DNA of 64,000 nt from Peribacillus acanthi (GCF_003073175.1 NZ_QBBX01000008.1:531-64530); one strand, 5' to 3'; positions 15,890-24,285 are shown, counted from the stretch's first letter. The notes: generated from the letters alone by a model not told the origin. Translations and numbers: made by a program.

Positions 15890-16600
15890 ATGACTCAAAA
15901 GAGAAATAGTAATCAAGAATATTTCGATAAAATAAATCAAGTAAAATTTGAAGACAAGCCAACTGAATTAAGTGATCAAAATTTCTTCACTGTAGCAAGA
16001 GAAAGACGTTCAGTCCGACATTATGATCCAACTTTTATTATGGAAGATCATGAAATTCGTGAACTATTGGAAGTTTCGATCCAAGCGCCCTCTTCGTCTA
16101 ATTTGCAACCTTGGAGATTCCTAATAATCAAGGATCAAGAAAAGAAACAACAATTATTGCCTATCGCAAACAATCAACAGCAAATTGTCGATGCTTCTGT
16201 AGTTATTGCAGTATTAGGAGATACAAAGGCATATGTAAACGCTGAGAAGATTTACGGAGAAGTGGTTGCAAAGGGTGCTATGACTCAGGAAGTTAAAGAA
16301 TTCTATGTAAACCAAATAAACCAACATTATGGGAATTTATCAGAGGTTGATGCGACTCGTGTTGCCATGATTGATGGTGGATTAATATCGATGCAACTAA
16401 TGCTGGCTGCTAAAGCAAAAGGATTAGATTCTGTTCCTATGGGTGGATTCAATGCAGAAAAATTTGTTGAGGCATTCAAGGTCCCAGCAAATTATAAACC
16501 AGTTATGTTAATAGCTATTGGAAAAGCTGTTAAAGCAGGATTTGAAAAAACTCGTCTGCCACTTGAGGATATTATTAATTGGAATTCATTTGAAGCTTAG
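15890..16600 (+). CDS. FMN-dependent nitroreductase family protein
   Basis: 236 aa. The N-terminal signature is ARERRSVRHYDPTF followed by SIQAPSSSNLQPWRFLII (FMN phosphate and isoalloxazine contacts), and the C-terminal half has MGGFNAEKFVEAF and VMLIAIGKA. Such enzymes reduce nitroaromatics, quinones or flavin analogues with NAD(P)H. It is expressed from a promoter embedded in two inverted repeats just after an Rrf2 gene, pointing to induction by an electrophile or redox signal. GAAGGAAAGGAAG precedes the ATG. The true substrate is unknown. Confidence 0.9.
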   Translation: MTQKRNSNQEYFDKINQVKFEDKPTELSDQNFFTVARERRSVRHYDPTFIMEDHEIRELLEVSIQAPSSSNLQPWRFLIIKDQEKKQQLLPIANNQQQIVDASVVIAVLGDTKAYVNAEKIYGEVVAKGAMTQEVKEFYVNQINQHYGNLSEVDATRVAMIDGGLISMQLMLAAKAKGLDSVPMGGFNAEKFVEAFKVPANYKPVMLIAIGKAVKAGFEKTRLPLEDIINWNSFEA

Positions 16601-16601
16601 T

Positions 16602-16640
16602 AAAAATGGCTGCCTCATGATTTGAGGCAGCCATTTTTAT
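16602..16640. terminator. Bidirectional terminator
   Basis: AAAAATGGCTGCCTCA and its exact complement around a 5-base loop between convergent genes. Confidence 0.9.
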
Positions 16641-17182
16641 GATAACTTTTTGAACTCATTATTCCAGTACTGCGCTTTTTGCAAGGCTAGTTGATCCTGT
16701 GAAACTTCTTCAGGTTTTACCCCACGAGCAATAATGTAATCTTCAAATTTCATGTCTACGAAATCAAATATGTACTGAAATTGCTGGATTAACGGCAATG
16801 CAGTTATAGGTGCATTAGCTCCGCCTGTTACAACCACATATGCCTTTTTCTTACTTAATTCTCCTTTTAGGTCAAAGCGTTCGTCCCGTAAATATTGGGA
16901 CCAGCGATCAAAAAATGTTTTCATATGGCCAGACATTCCATACCAATATAATGGCGTGGCAAATATAATGATGTCACTATCTAGCAGTTGGGGAAGAATC
17001 TTTTCATAATCATCATCAACTAGTGAAAAACCATCAACAGTATGTCTTTTATCATCAATAGGTAAAATTTGGTGGTCAGCAAGATTAATAGCGACATGAT
17101 TCACACCATCCATTATGCGGTCCACCATATATGCTGTATTGCCTTTCTTTCTAGAACTACCAAGTACGGCTAATATTTTCAT
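16637..17182 (-). CDS. Flavodoxin-like NAD(P)H-dependent FMN reductase
   Basis: 181 aa. The phosphate loop is LGSSRKKGNTAYMVDRI at the N-terminus, with FATPLYWYGMSGHMKTFFDRW in the middle, the usual pattern of the FMN_red/Flavodoxin_2 families. Expected to bind FMN and reduce quinones, azo compounds or flavins. Divergent from a TetR-family gene. An inverted repeat AATGGTA-N6-TACCATT (17213-17232) lies 31 bases upstream of the start and may be an operator for this gene. Confidence 0.87.
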   Translation of the reverse strand: MKILAVLGSSRKKGNTAYMVDRIMDGVNHVAINLADHQILPIDDKRHTVDGFSLVDDDYEKILPQLLDSDIIIFATPLYWYGMSGHMKTFFDRWSQYLRDERFDLKGELSKKKAYVVVTGGANAPITALPLIQQFQYIFDFVDMKFEDYIIARGVKPEEVSQDQLALQKAQYWNNEFKKLS

Positions 17183-17212
17183 CTTATATCACTCCAATTC
17201 ATATTTAGCTGG

Positions 17213-17232
17213 AATGGTAGTAGTATACCATT
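17213..17232. promoter_or_regulatory. Possible operator upstream of the flavodoxin-like gene
   Basis: Perfect 7-base inverted repeat AATGGTA / TACCATT with a 6-base gap in the divergent spacer. No matching regulator can be named. Confidence 0.4.
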
Positions 17233-17398
17233 GGAAGTTAGTTATGATGAATAGTAATAGTGAATTCCTTCCGAATAAACATATGCAATATTACTGTTAA
17301 TAATTGTATATATTTTGCAATGTTAGTAGGTTTGATTTTCAATTTATTTAGAATAATCTTGCTAAAAATAAGTTATTGGAATTTTCATAAAAATGCAG

Positions 17399-17446
17399 TT
17401 GACTTTATATTCCTACGATTATATTATAAGAGTCAATAATGACTCT
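17399..17446 (+). promoter_or_regulatory. Promoter and palindromic operator of the TetR gene
   Basis: -35 TTGACT (17399-17404), 17-base spacer, -10 TATTAT (17422-17427), then a perfect palindrome AGAGTCA-ATAA-TGACTCT (17429-17446) over the start point. The arrangement fits autorepression. The ATG at 17439 lies inside the palindrome and is unlikely to be a start. Confidence 0.7.
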
Positions 17447-17465
17447 ATTAAAAGAAGGTGTGACT

Positions 17466-18098
17466 TTGGCACCAGTTGTTTCAGAACAACACCGGGAAGA
17501 AAGAAAAATGCGTATTCTTGATGCAGCCAGGGAAGTTTTTATCAAAAAGGGTTTTAATGCTGTCTCGATGCAAGATATTATAGAGCATTCAGGCGTAAGT
17601 AGGGGAGGAGTATATACCTACTTTCAAAATACAGAAGACATCTTCCTAGAAATCCTCAGAAAAAGGGATATCGAGCAGGTTTGGAGCCTTGATAGTTTAT
17701 ATCAAGGAGGAAGGACAAGCTGGCAAGTACTTTCCCTTGTTCTTGACCAAATCAGGGATGCGATTGAACATGAAAGTGACCATTTAGTGCCCGCGGTCTA
17801 TGAATACTACTTCACAGTAGGGCGAAAAAGCCAAAGACATATTCCAGATTTAGAAGCTAGGATTGAAGGAATATTAGATAGTCTATCGATGATCCTAAAT
17901 AGAGGTATTGAATCTGGAGAATTTAGAGCTTCGATTCATATTAAAGCAACAGCAAGAATAATTACAACTTTTTGCGACGGAATCTATGTACATAGGTTTC
18001 ATCTTGGACCTGATAAAGTTCAATTAGCAACTCAATTTTCATTATTTAAATTATATTTACAGAGTTATCTATTAGATCAAGCAAAGGGTATTAGTTGA
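17466..18098 (+). CDS. TetR/AcrR-family regulator (YfiR-like)
   Basis: 210 aa from the TTG at 17466, placed 5 bases after AAGGTG. The N-terminal HTH reads ILDAAREVFIKKGFNAVSMQDIIEHSGVSRGGVYTYFQNTEDIF in pieces (about 17-60), the classical TetR DNA-binding domain; the rest is a helical ligand-binding domain. It probably represses itself through the palindrome at 17429-17446. The effector and other targets are unknown; no efflux pump adjoins it, the nearest candidate target being the divergent flavodoxin-like reductase. Confidence 0.88.
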   Translation: MAPVVSEQHREERKMRILDAAREVFIKKGFNAVSMQDIIEHSGVSRGGVYTYFQNTEDIFLEILRKRDIEQVWSLDSLYQGGRTSWQVLSLVLDQIRDAIEHESDHLVPAVYEYYFTVGRKSQRHIPDLEARIEGILDSLSMILNRGIESGEFRASIHIKATARIITTFCDGIYVHRFHLGPDKVQLATQFSLFKLYLQSYLLDQAKGIS

Positions 18099-18171
18099 TA
18101 TCTTCCATGTCTTACTACCTGTAATTATATTTTTTCTATATTACTTTACTATCTTATTTTTAGGTGGGGTC

Positions 18172-18354
18172 ATGATGTGCCAAGTATTAAGTAATCAAAT
18201 TGAACTTAAAAGACTTGAGATGATTTCAGCAGGCATTAAAAAAGGATTTACAGATGCAACAACTGTGCTGTTAAGCGAAGAACTAGATCAATTGCTGAAT
18301 CAGTTCAATCAGGAAAAGCACATACCAGTTTGGTCAATTAACTATACCAAGTAG
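18172..18354 (+). CDS. Spo0E-like aspartyl-phosphate phosphatase
   Basis: 60 aa. Two short helices with the family pattern IELKRLEMISAGIKKGFTD then TTVLLSEELDQLLNQFN; the S-x-x-L-D-x-L signature of Spo0E/YnzD/YisI is present as SEELDQLL. These proteins dephosphorylate Spo0A~P and delay sporulation. TAGGTGGGG precedes tandem ATGs (18172 and 18175), either of which could be used. Ends with an unusual positive tail (HIPVWSINYTK). Confidence 0.88.
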   Translation: MMCQVLSNQIELKRLEMISAGIKKGFTDATTVLLSEELDQLLNQFNQEKHIPVWSINYTK

Positions 18355-18356
18355 GG

Positions 18357-18388
18357 GGGACTTGCGCTGCAAGCCCTTTTCTTTTTTA
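18357..18388 (+). terminator. Terminator after spo0E-like gene
   Basis: GGG-A-CTTGC / GCAAG-CCC stem with a 3-base loop and T-rich tail. Confidence 0.7.
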
Positions 18389-18457
18389 TGTGTTTGTCTG
18401 GATGAAAAATTAAAATTCCTTGTAACTATCTTGCTTAGTGATAATAAATATCCCGAT

Positions 18458-18487
18458 GCCTAAGTTAAATACTAAGGCTTTTTTTTG
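18458..18487 (+). terminator. Second terminator-like hairpin
   Basis: GCCTAAG / CTAAGGC arms (one mismatch), 7-base loop, eight T. Confidence 0.6.
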
Positions 18488-18625
18488 CTATTGAAGTAGT
18501 AGAAATTGTCTTTCCTGTAAAAGTTAATAGGAAACACAACAGGAAAGTATGGTAATATACCCTTTGGAAATAAAATTTACTAGTTGCATAAAGAAATGGG
18601 AACTAAATTGTGGAGGTTTAATATA

Positions 18626-19519
18626 ATGAAGGTTGGATTAATTGGTTTAGGGAAGATGGGTCTAAATTTAGGACAAAATCTTTTAGATAATAAACATGAA
18701 GTAGTTGCATTTGACTTAAATAGTGCTGCTGTTGAAGAAATGAAAACGTATGGTGCAGAAGGGGTAAATAGTTTAAAGGATATGATTCAGTCTTTGGAAA
18801 CACCAAGAATCCTTTGGATTATGGTTCCTCATGCTGTAGTTGATTCAGTTCTTGATGAAATAACACCTCTACTAAGTAAAGGTGATATTGTAATAGAAGC
18901 TGGTAACTCTCATTATAAAGAATCCATTCGCAGATATGACCAGATGAAGGAATTCGGTGTCCACTTTATGGATGTTGGAACGTCTGGAGGTATGGAAGGA
19001 GCACGTAACGGAGCTTGTTACATGATTGGTGGAGACGCTGAGGCATGGGAAATCGTTGAACCAATCTTCCGTGATACTTCTGTAGAGAATGGTTATTTGT
19101 ATGCAGGTAAAGCTGGTAGCGGTCATTTCTTGAAAATGGTCCATAATGGAATTGAATATGGAATGATGGCTGCCATTGGTGAAGGCTTCGAAGTCTTAGA
19201 GAAAAGTGATTTTGACTATGATTATGAAAAAGTTGCACGCGTTTGGAATAATGGATCAGTCATTCGTTCATGGTTAATGGATTTAACAGAACGTGCATTT
19301 TCTAAAGATGCTAAATTAGATGAAATCAGAGGGGTAATGCACTCCTCAGGTGAAGGGAAATGGACTGTCGAAACGGCACTTGACCTACAAGCAGCTACCC
19401 CAGTCATAGCGATGTCTTTATTAATGAGATACCGTTCATTAGATGATGATACTTTTACAGGTAAAGTGGTAGCAGCTCTACGTAACGAATTTGGTGGACA
19501 TGCAGTAGAAAAGAAATAA
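18626..19519 (+). CDS. gnd: 6-phosphogluconate dehydrogenase, NAD-type short form (YqeC/GndA-like)
   Basis: 297 aa. ATG 18626 follows GTGGAGG; the frame upstream to 18584 lacks a site. Rossmann motif GLIGLGKMGLNLG at the N-terminus, substrate loop VGTSGGMEGARNGACYMIGG, catalytic region GSGHFLKMVHNGIEYGMM with Lys and Asn-His-Asn-type residues. The ~300-residue length marks the single-domain decarboxylating form (about 470 aa in the classical form). Converts 6-phosphogluconate to ribulose 5-phosphate and CO2. Monocistronic with a terminator after it. Confidence 0.9.
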   Translation: MKVGLIGLGKMGLNLGQNLLDNKHEVVAFDLNSAAVEEMKTYGAEGVNSLKDMIQSLETPRILWIMVPHAVVDSVLDEITPLLSKGDIVIEAGNSHYKESIRRYDQMKEFGVHFMDVGTSGGMEGARNGACYMIGGDAEAWEIVEPIFRDTSVENGYLYAGKAGSGHFLKMVHNGIEYGMMAAIGEGFEVLEKSDFDYDYEKVARVWNNGSVIRSWLMDLTERAFSKDAKLDEIRGVMHSSGEGKWTVETALDLQAATPVIAMSLLMRYRSLDDDTFTGKVVAALRNEFGGHAVEKK

Positions 19520-19553
19520 GGTTTTGATTTATTAGGCTATATACACAGAAGAT

Positions 19554-19592
19554 AAAGGGTATCCATCATAGGGTTGATTGGATACCCTTTTT
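19554..19592 (+). terminator. Terminator after gnd
   Basis: AAAGGGTATCC / GGATACCCTTT arms, 15-base loop, T run. Confidence 0.85.
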
Positions 19593-19766
19593 GGTTGTAA
19601 GAAGATATCATTTGGAAGCAAAGAAGTAAGTCAAAATAGTGGATAATATTAGGGGGATTTAGCTGAAACTTGGCATTGCCCAGCGCTAAGCAAGTTTTCT
19701 AATGATTATTTAAATGGGGCAATATCAATATGATTCATGTTAGTGAGTGCATAAAAAGCACACGAA

Positions 19767-19794
19767 AGCAGGGTAGCCATAACACTATCCTGCT
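19767..19794 (-). terminator. Terminator of the small reverse-strand gene
   Basis: AGCAGGGTAG / CTATCCTGCT stem with one G-T pair and an 7-8 base loop; on the reverse strand it is followed by a T-rich stretch (TTTTTAT). Confidence 0.65.
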
Positions 19795-19797
19795 TAG

Positions 19798-19974
19798 TTA
19801 ATATATAGGTTTACTTAAATCCTCGAAATAATCATTCAATTTTTTAACATCATTTTGGTGGACTAACTTAACTTTGAACTTAATTTCCGGGTCTTGAATT
19901 TCAAGATAACCAGATTCGTACCTATGAATTATATGATATATAACCCCGTTATAGATTACTTCTTCCCTTTGCAT
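19798..19974 (-). CDS. Small hypothetical protein, 58 aa
   Basis: ATG at 19974 is preceded by CTAGGAGAGAG at good spacing and the gene ends just before a reverse-strand terminator, which together make it convincing despite its size. The product is soluble and charged, with YNGVIYHIIHRYESGYLEIQD then FKVKLVHQNDVKKLNDYFEDL, predicted as a short beta-meander plus helix. No family is recognised. It lies alone in a 790-base gap between gnd and the amidohydrolase operon. Confidence 0.65.
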   Translation of the reverse strand: MQREEVIYNGVIYHIIHRYESGYLEIQDPEIKFKVKLVHQNDVKKLNDYFEDLSKPIY

Positions 19975-20313
19975 AAAATCTCTCTCCTAGAAGTTTATAG
20001 TCTTATATTACTAGATGTAAAAAGAATAGGATTTTCCGAAAAAGCGCCTAATCACTTCTTTTCATAGGGTTTTTGTGACTATTTCTACATTCATGCAAAA
20101 GAAATATACATATAAGTATATTTTTATAATAGAGTCTATTATTGGATGAGGTAAAAGTAGTATGACATGTTTTGTATAGTATATTTTTCTACACTATGTG
20201 ACGGAAAAGTGCGTACTTGTTAGGTTGGTGTTTTTATTGAATAATATCATTATCGTGGTTAGATATTCCTACCTCACGATTATTATGGGAAATTAGATAT
20301 AGGGGGTTATGAT
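19975..20313. other. Divergent intergenic region without a gene
   Basis: AT-rich; holds the promoters of the small reverse gene and of the amidohydrolase operon. Several A/T palindromes but no operator that can be assigned. Confidence 0.5.
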
Positions 20314-21198
20314 ATGCAATTAAGGGCCTCGGCTGTTCAATATCATCTTCATACAATTCGTTCTTTTGACGAATTTGCACGTCAAGTTGAACATTATGTG
20401 AAAACAGCTCAAGAATTCGGAACAGACTTTGTTTTATTCCCTGAATTCTTCACAACTCAGTTAATGACAATTGGAGATTCCAATGGAAATCCATTAACGA
20501 TTCAAGACTTACCAAACTTTACAGAACAATATCGTTCTTTATTTATAAATCTTGCCATCCAAACAGGGATGCACATTATTGGGGGAACCCATATCATTCG
20601 AAGAGAGGGCAAGCTATATAATGTAGCTCATCTTTTCTATCCAGATGGAAGAGTGGCTGAACAAGCAAAACTACATCTTACACCAACGGAAATCCATGAA
20701 TGGAATATCACTCCTGGTGAAGGACTAGAAGTGTTTGAAACAAGCAAAGGAACGATTTCTCTATTAACCTGTTATGATATCGAATTTCCAGAAATCGTCC
20801 GCATCGCAAAAGCAAAAGGTGCTGACGTAATATTCTGTCCATCATGTACGGATGACCGTCACGGATTCCATCGTGTCCGCTACACAGCTCATGCAAGAAC
20901 CGTGGAAAATCAAGTATATGTTGTAACAACCGGTACTGTTGGTTCCTTACCGACAGTTGATTTCATGCGCGCTAATTTCGGTCAAGCGGCAATTATCACT
21001 CCTAACGATATCCCATTTCCTCCAAAAGGGATTTTAGCTGAAGGGGAAATCAACCAAGACATGCTTGTAACGGCAGACCTTAACTTAGAACTTTTATATA
21101 AAGTAAGAGAAAGTGGATCGGTTACAACTTGGCGTGACCGCCGTACCGACCTTTATCCTGATTGGGAAACTAAGGTGGAGGTACTTGAAAAAGTATAG
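20314..21198 (+). CDS. Carbon-nitrogen hydrolase (nitrilase superfamily), YhcX C-terminal-like
   Basis: 294 aa, one CN_hydrolase domain over the full length. The Glu-Lys-Cys triad is visible: E44 (LFPEFF), K119 (QAKLHLTP) and C153 (LTCYDIEFPE). Such enzymes cut amide or nitrile C-N bonds or form amides in the cytoplasm. The sequence closely follows the C-terminal half of B. subtilis YhcX (ends with a ...RDRR.DLY block), but here the hydrolase is a free-standing protein. It is the first gene of a tight operon with two acetyltransferase-like genes (12 and 20 bases apart). AGGGGG lies upstream of the ATG. Substrate unknown. Confidence 0.9.
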   Translation: MQLRASAVQYHLHTIRSFDEFARQVEHYVKTAQEFGTDFVLFPEFFTTQLMTIGDSNGNPLTIQDLPNFTEQYRSLFINLAIQTGMHIIGGTHIIRREGKLYNVAHLFYPDGRVAEQAKLHLTPTEIHEWNITPGEGLEVFETSKGTISLLTCYDIEFPEIVRIAKAKGADVIFCPSCTDDRHGFHRVRYTAHARTVENQVYVVTTGTVGSLPTVDFMRANFGQAAIITPNDIPFPPKGILAEGEINQDMLVTADLNLELLYKVRESGSVTTWRDRRTDLYPDWETKVEVLEKV

Positions 21199-21210
21199 GG
21201 GGGTTTTAGA

Positions 21211-21876
21211 GTGTATCGGAAAGAATTTTTTGTTTTCGACAAAGACCAACCAATTCCAGCAGTGATTCGCAACTATGAAGAAAAGGATTTTCCTGGGTTG
21301 ATCAAGATTCAACAGGAAAGCTTTCCACCACCATTTCCGTCTGAGCTATGGTGGAATGAGGAGCAATTGAAAAACCATGTGACTCTGTTTCCAGAAGGTG
21401 CTTTATGTATTGAGGTGGATGGTGAGATGGCTGGAAGTATGACCGGCTTATTAGTCAATTTTGATCCTCGACATCCAGAACATACATGGGAAGAGATAAC
21501 AGACAATGGATATATTCGTAACCATGATTCAAACGGTAACACTTTATATGTCGTTGATATTAGCGTAAGACCTATCTTTAGGAAACTCGGATTAGGAAAG
21601 TGGCTTATGTCTTCGATGTATGATGTTGTCGTCCATAAAGGACTAGAACGATTGTTAGGTGGGGGAAGAATGCCTGGATACCATGCACACGCAGGTGAAC
21701 TTTCACCCGAACAATATATTGATGCTGTAGTAAAAGGGGAACTAAAAGATCCAGTCATTACATTCCTACTACGCTGCGGACGGACGCCACTGAAGGTCGT
21801 TCCCAATTATTTAGAGGACGAAGAATCTTGTAATTACGGGACGTTAATGGAATGGAAAAATCCATTTAAAAACTAG
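21211..21876 (+). CDS. GNAT acetyltransferase, YhcX N-terminal-like
   Basis: 221 aa, GTG start after AGGGGGG. N-terminal IPAVIRNYEEKDFPGLIKIQ and the acetyl-CoA loop VRPIFRKLGLGKWLMSSM (R/QxxGxG/A type) mark the GNAT fold. The segment GGGRMPGYHAHAGELSPEQYI and the ending YGTLMEWKNPF match the N-terminal half of fused B. subtilis YhcX. Here it is a separate gene located after, not before, the hydrolase. Together with its neighbour it presumably acts on the same metabolite: acylation by one, C-N bond hydrolysis by the other. Confidence 0.88.
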   Translation: MYRKEFFVFDKDQPIPAVIRNYEEKDFPGLIKIQQESFPPPFPSELWWNEEQLKNHVTLFPEGALCIEVDGEMAGSMTGLLVNFDPRHPEHTWEEITDNGYIRNHDSNGNTLYVVDISVRPIFRKLGLGKWLMSSMYDVVVHKGLERLLGGGRMPGYHAHAGELSPEQYIDAVVKGELKDPVITFLLRCGRTPLKVVPNYLEDEESCNYGTLMEWKNPFKN

Positions 21877-21896
21877 GAAGAGGAGGCATTTTTAGT

Positions 21897-22568
21897 ATGG
21901 AATACCGCAGAATTACTTCTATAGAAGATCCATTATTTAAGCAAATGCATGAATTAATGCAAACCGTGTTCCCTCCTGAAGAGGTGTTGGAGTTCTCACT
22001 TTGGAAAGAACCGTTAGAGGATCCTGGAATTCGTGTATTCGTAGCCGTCCAAGAAGGGGAAGTGGTTGGAGCTACAGAATACCGTTACTATGAGGATTTC
22101 AACGTAGCTATGACGGACTTCACCATTATCGGAAAAGCAGGCATGGGTATAGGGCCATTCCTAGCAAACAAACGTGCAGAGGATTTATATGCACTTGCTT
22201 CCGAGAATGGTAAGAAGTTGTTCGGTATGTTTGCAGAAATCTATGATCCATACCAAGTAGATCATTATGAGTTCGGTGGAGTTAAACCGATGGACCCTTA
22301 TGTACGTCGTGAAGTATTGGCTCATCTTGGATACAAACGAATTGATTTTACGTATGTTCACCCATCCTGGAACAATGATGGTGAGGCGGTTACAGGCCTT
22401 GACCTCTGCTTCCTACCGATGGATGAGGGAACAAACGAATTACCTGCAAGTTTGGTAGTAGATTTCTTGAAGCGTTATTACTCAGTACTACCGAATAAAC
22501 CGCAATCATGGATTAGTATGGTTGAGGAGTTAGAAAAGAAAGAAACTGTTAAATTAAGGGCATTTTAA
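21897..22568 (+). CDS. GNAT-like acetyltransferase, third gene of the operon
   Basis: 223 aa, start preceded by AGGAAGAGGAGG. Starts with a GNAT-like YRRITSIEDPLFKQMHELMQ, has the strand VFVAVQEGEVVGATEYRYY and a degenerate acetyl-CoA loop (GKAGMGIGPFLANKRAEDLY). It may bind acetyl-CoA or be a catalytically altered GNAT. Its place as the last gene of a three-gene unit with the split YhcX pair suggests a shared pathway. The exact family is uncertain. A terminator follows 13 bases after the stop. Confidence 0.75.
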   Translation: MEYRRITSIEDPLFKQMHELMQTVFPPEEVLEFSLWKEPLEDPGIRVFVAVQEGEVVGATEYRYYEDFNVAMTDFTIIGKAGMGIGPFLANKRAEDLYALASENGKKLFGMFAEIYDPYQVDHYEFGGVKPMDPYVRREVLAHLGYKRIDFTYVHPSWNNDGEAVTGLDLCFLPMDEGTNELPASLVVDFLKRYYSVLPNKPQSWISMVEELEKKETVKLRAF

Positions 22569-22580
22569 TGAAGCAAAGAG

Positions 22581-22608
22581 GACTCGCCAGTATATGGCGG
22601 GTCTTTTT
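22581..22608 (+). terminator. Terminator after the hydrolase/GNAT operon
   Basis: GACTCGCCA / TGGCGGGTC stem, short loop, five T. Confidence 0.85.
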
Positions 22609-22761
22609 GAACTTTAATCAAAAGCCTGGTAGAAATACTTTCACTAATTGTCATCCCAAAAGCAAAATTAAATTACATGCGTAAGATAGGGCGTATCCTC
22701 AACGGATATGTCCTTTTTATGTAATAGGTAATTACAAAATATTTAATTCTCATAATAATCC

Positions 22762-22821
22762 TTGAACTATTTAATATTGTTCTTCATAATATAATTGTAT
22801 ATGCGCATATATTCATATATG
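22762..22821 (+). promoter_or_regulatory. czcD promoter with ArsR/SmtB-type operator
   Basis: A plausible promoter is TTGAAC (22762-22767), 17 bases, CATAAT (22785-22790). Directly downstream lie two overlapping perfect palindromes: TATATGCGCATATA (22798-22811) and CATATAT-TC-ATATATG (22806-22821). Their position over the start point fits repression by the CzrA homologue encoded just downstream. Confidence 0.6.
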
Positions 22822-22833
22822 GAGGAGAAGAAC

Positions 22834-23757
22834 ATGGGACACCATCACGGTCACTCACATGGGCATGGCCATTCACATGCTCATACAAGTAATAAGCGGG
22901 CATTACTATTATCCTTTATCATCATCTTTGCATTCATGATTGTGGAAGTCATTGGTGGATTATGGACGAATAGCTTAGCGTTATTATCAGATGCTGGTCA
23001 TATGCTCAGTGACGCAGCTGCTCTTGGATTAAGCTTTTTGGCAATTAAGTTAGGGGAGAGAAAAGCTACATTAACCAAAACCTTTGGTTATAAACGATTT
23101 GAGATTATTGCGGCAAGTTTAAATGGCATAACCTTACTTTTAATCTCGTTATATATTTTTTACGAGGCTTATCATCGCTTTTCAAATCCTCCAGAAGTAC
23201 AAAGCACAGGAATGCTCATCATCTCCATTCTTGGGCTTCTGGTAAATATTATTGCTGCATGGATATTAATGAGCGGGGATAAGGATGAAAATTTAAATGT
23301 CAGAAGTGCATTTCTTCATGTTATAGGAGATATGTTAGGATCTGTTGGGGCTATAATCGCTGCTCTATTCATCATGTTTTTTGGATGGGGAATTGCTGAT
23401 CCCATTGCAAGTGTCATCGTTGCAATCTTAGTATTAATCAGCGGTTGGAGGGTGACCAAGGAATCAATTCATGTTTTGATGGAAGGGACACCAAGACAGC
23501 TAGATTTAGATAAAATCAAGGAATCATTGTTGAAAATCTCTGGAGTGGAGGATGTTCATGATTTGCATACATGGTCTATCACATCGGATTTTATCATGTT
23601 AAGTTGTCATATGAGCATTTCTGATCGCAATGGACATGATGAAGTTCTTCATAAGGCACAGGACATTCTCCATGATTCTTACCATATTGAGCATAGTACT
23701 ATCCAAATCGAGCATATAGAAAGAGGCTGTCCAAGTTATCATGGTACTTGTAATTAA
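22834..23757 (+). CDS. czcD: Cation diffusion facilitator, Zn/Co/Cd efflux (CzcD)
   Basis: 307 aa. ATG 22834 is used because GGAGGAG lies 6 bases upstream and it starts the His-rich N-terminus ([16 protein letters not shown]) typical of CzcD. Six membrane spans follow; metal-site residues are in [15 protein letters not shown] (span 2, HxxxD) and HVIGDMLGS (span 5), with a C-terminal cytoplasmic domain. Exports Zn2+, Co2+ or Cd2+ in exchange for H+ or K+. The stop overlaps by 4 bases the end of the convergent czrA gene. Confidence 0.95.
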   Translation: MGHHHGHSHGHGHSHAHTSNKRALLLSFIIIFAFMIVEVIGGLWTNSLALLSDAGHMLSDAAALGLSFLAIKLGERKATLTKTFGYKRFEIIAASLNGITLLLISLYIFYEAYHRFSNPPEVQSTGMLIISILGLLVNIIAAWILMSGDKDENLNVRSAFLHVIGDMLGSVGAIIAALFIMFFGWGIADPIASVIVAILVLISGWRVTKESIHVLMEGTPRQLDLDKIKESLLKISGVEDVHDLHTWSITSDFIMLSCHMSISDRNGHDEVLHKAQDILHDSYHIEHSTIQIEHIERGCPSYHGTCN

Positions 23758-24077
23758 TGATGGTTTGCATGTTCAATCGTCTGTTTTAATATATCCATAA
23801 CGTGGTTATCATCACATGAATAGAAAAGTGTAGTACCTTCACGACGGAACTTTACAAGGCGGAAATTTTTCAAAAATCGCAATTGATGTGAGACGGTAGA
23901 TTGATGTAATGACAGTTTTTCTGCAATCTCATTCACGGAGTGTTCACCATTGAATAGAAGGTGAAGAATACGAATCCTTGTAGGATCTGCTAGTGCCTTG
24001 AATGTTTGGGAAACAATGAATAGCGTTTCTTCATCAAGAGAATGGGATGGTTCCGGCTTTTGATAATCTTTTTCCAT
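23754..24077 (-). CDS. czrA: ArsR/SmtB-family metal-sensing repressor (CzrA)
   Basis: 107 aa. Winged helix with the pattern [47 protein letters not shown]. The alpha-5 zinc site is recognisable at the C-terminus (DDNHVMDIL ... HANHH, the D-x-H and H-x-x-H ligands of CzrA). It derepresses metal efflux genes when zinc or cobalt is in excess; the adjacent czcD is the likely target through the palindromes at 22798-22821. GGAGG precedes the ATG. Confidence 0.94.
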   Translation of the reverse strand: MEKDYQKPEPSHSLDEETLFIVSQTFKALADPTRIRILHLLFNGEHSVNEIAEKLSLHQSTVSHQLRFLKNFRLVKFRREGTTLFYSCDDNHVMDILKQTIEHANHH

Positions 24078-24145
24078 TTGAATACCTCCTTTATGACCTC
24101 ATAATACATGGGGTCTATTTTATTATATAAGAAGTTAAAGATAAA

Positions 24146-24174
24146 ATCCTCTCCTGTTTGGTATAGGAGAGGAT
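24146..24174 (-). terminator. Reverse-strand terminator upstream of czrA
   Basis: Perfect ATCCTCTCCT / AGGAGAGGAT stem with a 9-base loop; on the reverse strand TTTTAT follows. There is no intact gene that needs it, only the fragment at 24184-24285. Confidence 0.65.
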
Positions 24175-24183
24175 GACAACGGA

Positions 24184-24285
24184 TTATCGCTTTGTATAAT
24201 TAAGATCCCAAATGATGGCGATTTGGTCCGGGACTTTAGCGTACTTTGCTCCCCAGAAGGTAAATCCAGAAAATATCAGTGGAAT
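24184..24285 (-). pseudogene. Possible gene remnant, DUF1648-like fragment
   Basis: The reverse strand encodes about 33 residues (IPLIFSGFTFWGAKYA, then KVPDQIAIIWDLN) that look like the N-terminal membrane segment and P-D-x-I-x-x-x-W-D/N motif of DUF1648 proteins. A stop codon lies at its beginning, no start codon is available, and it ends at a stop 10 bases before a reverse-strand terminator. Best read as a decayed remnant; chance is not excluded. Confidence 0.3.
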
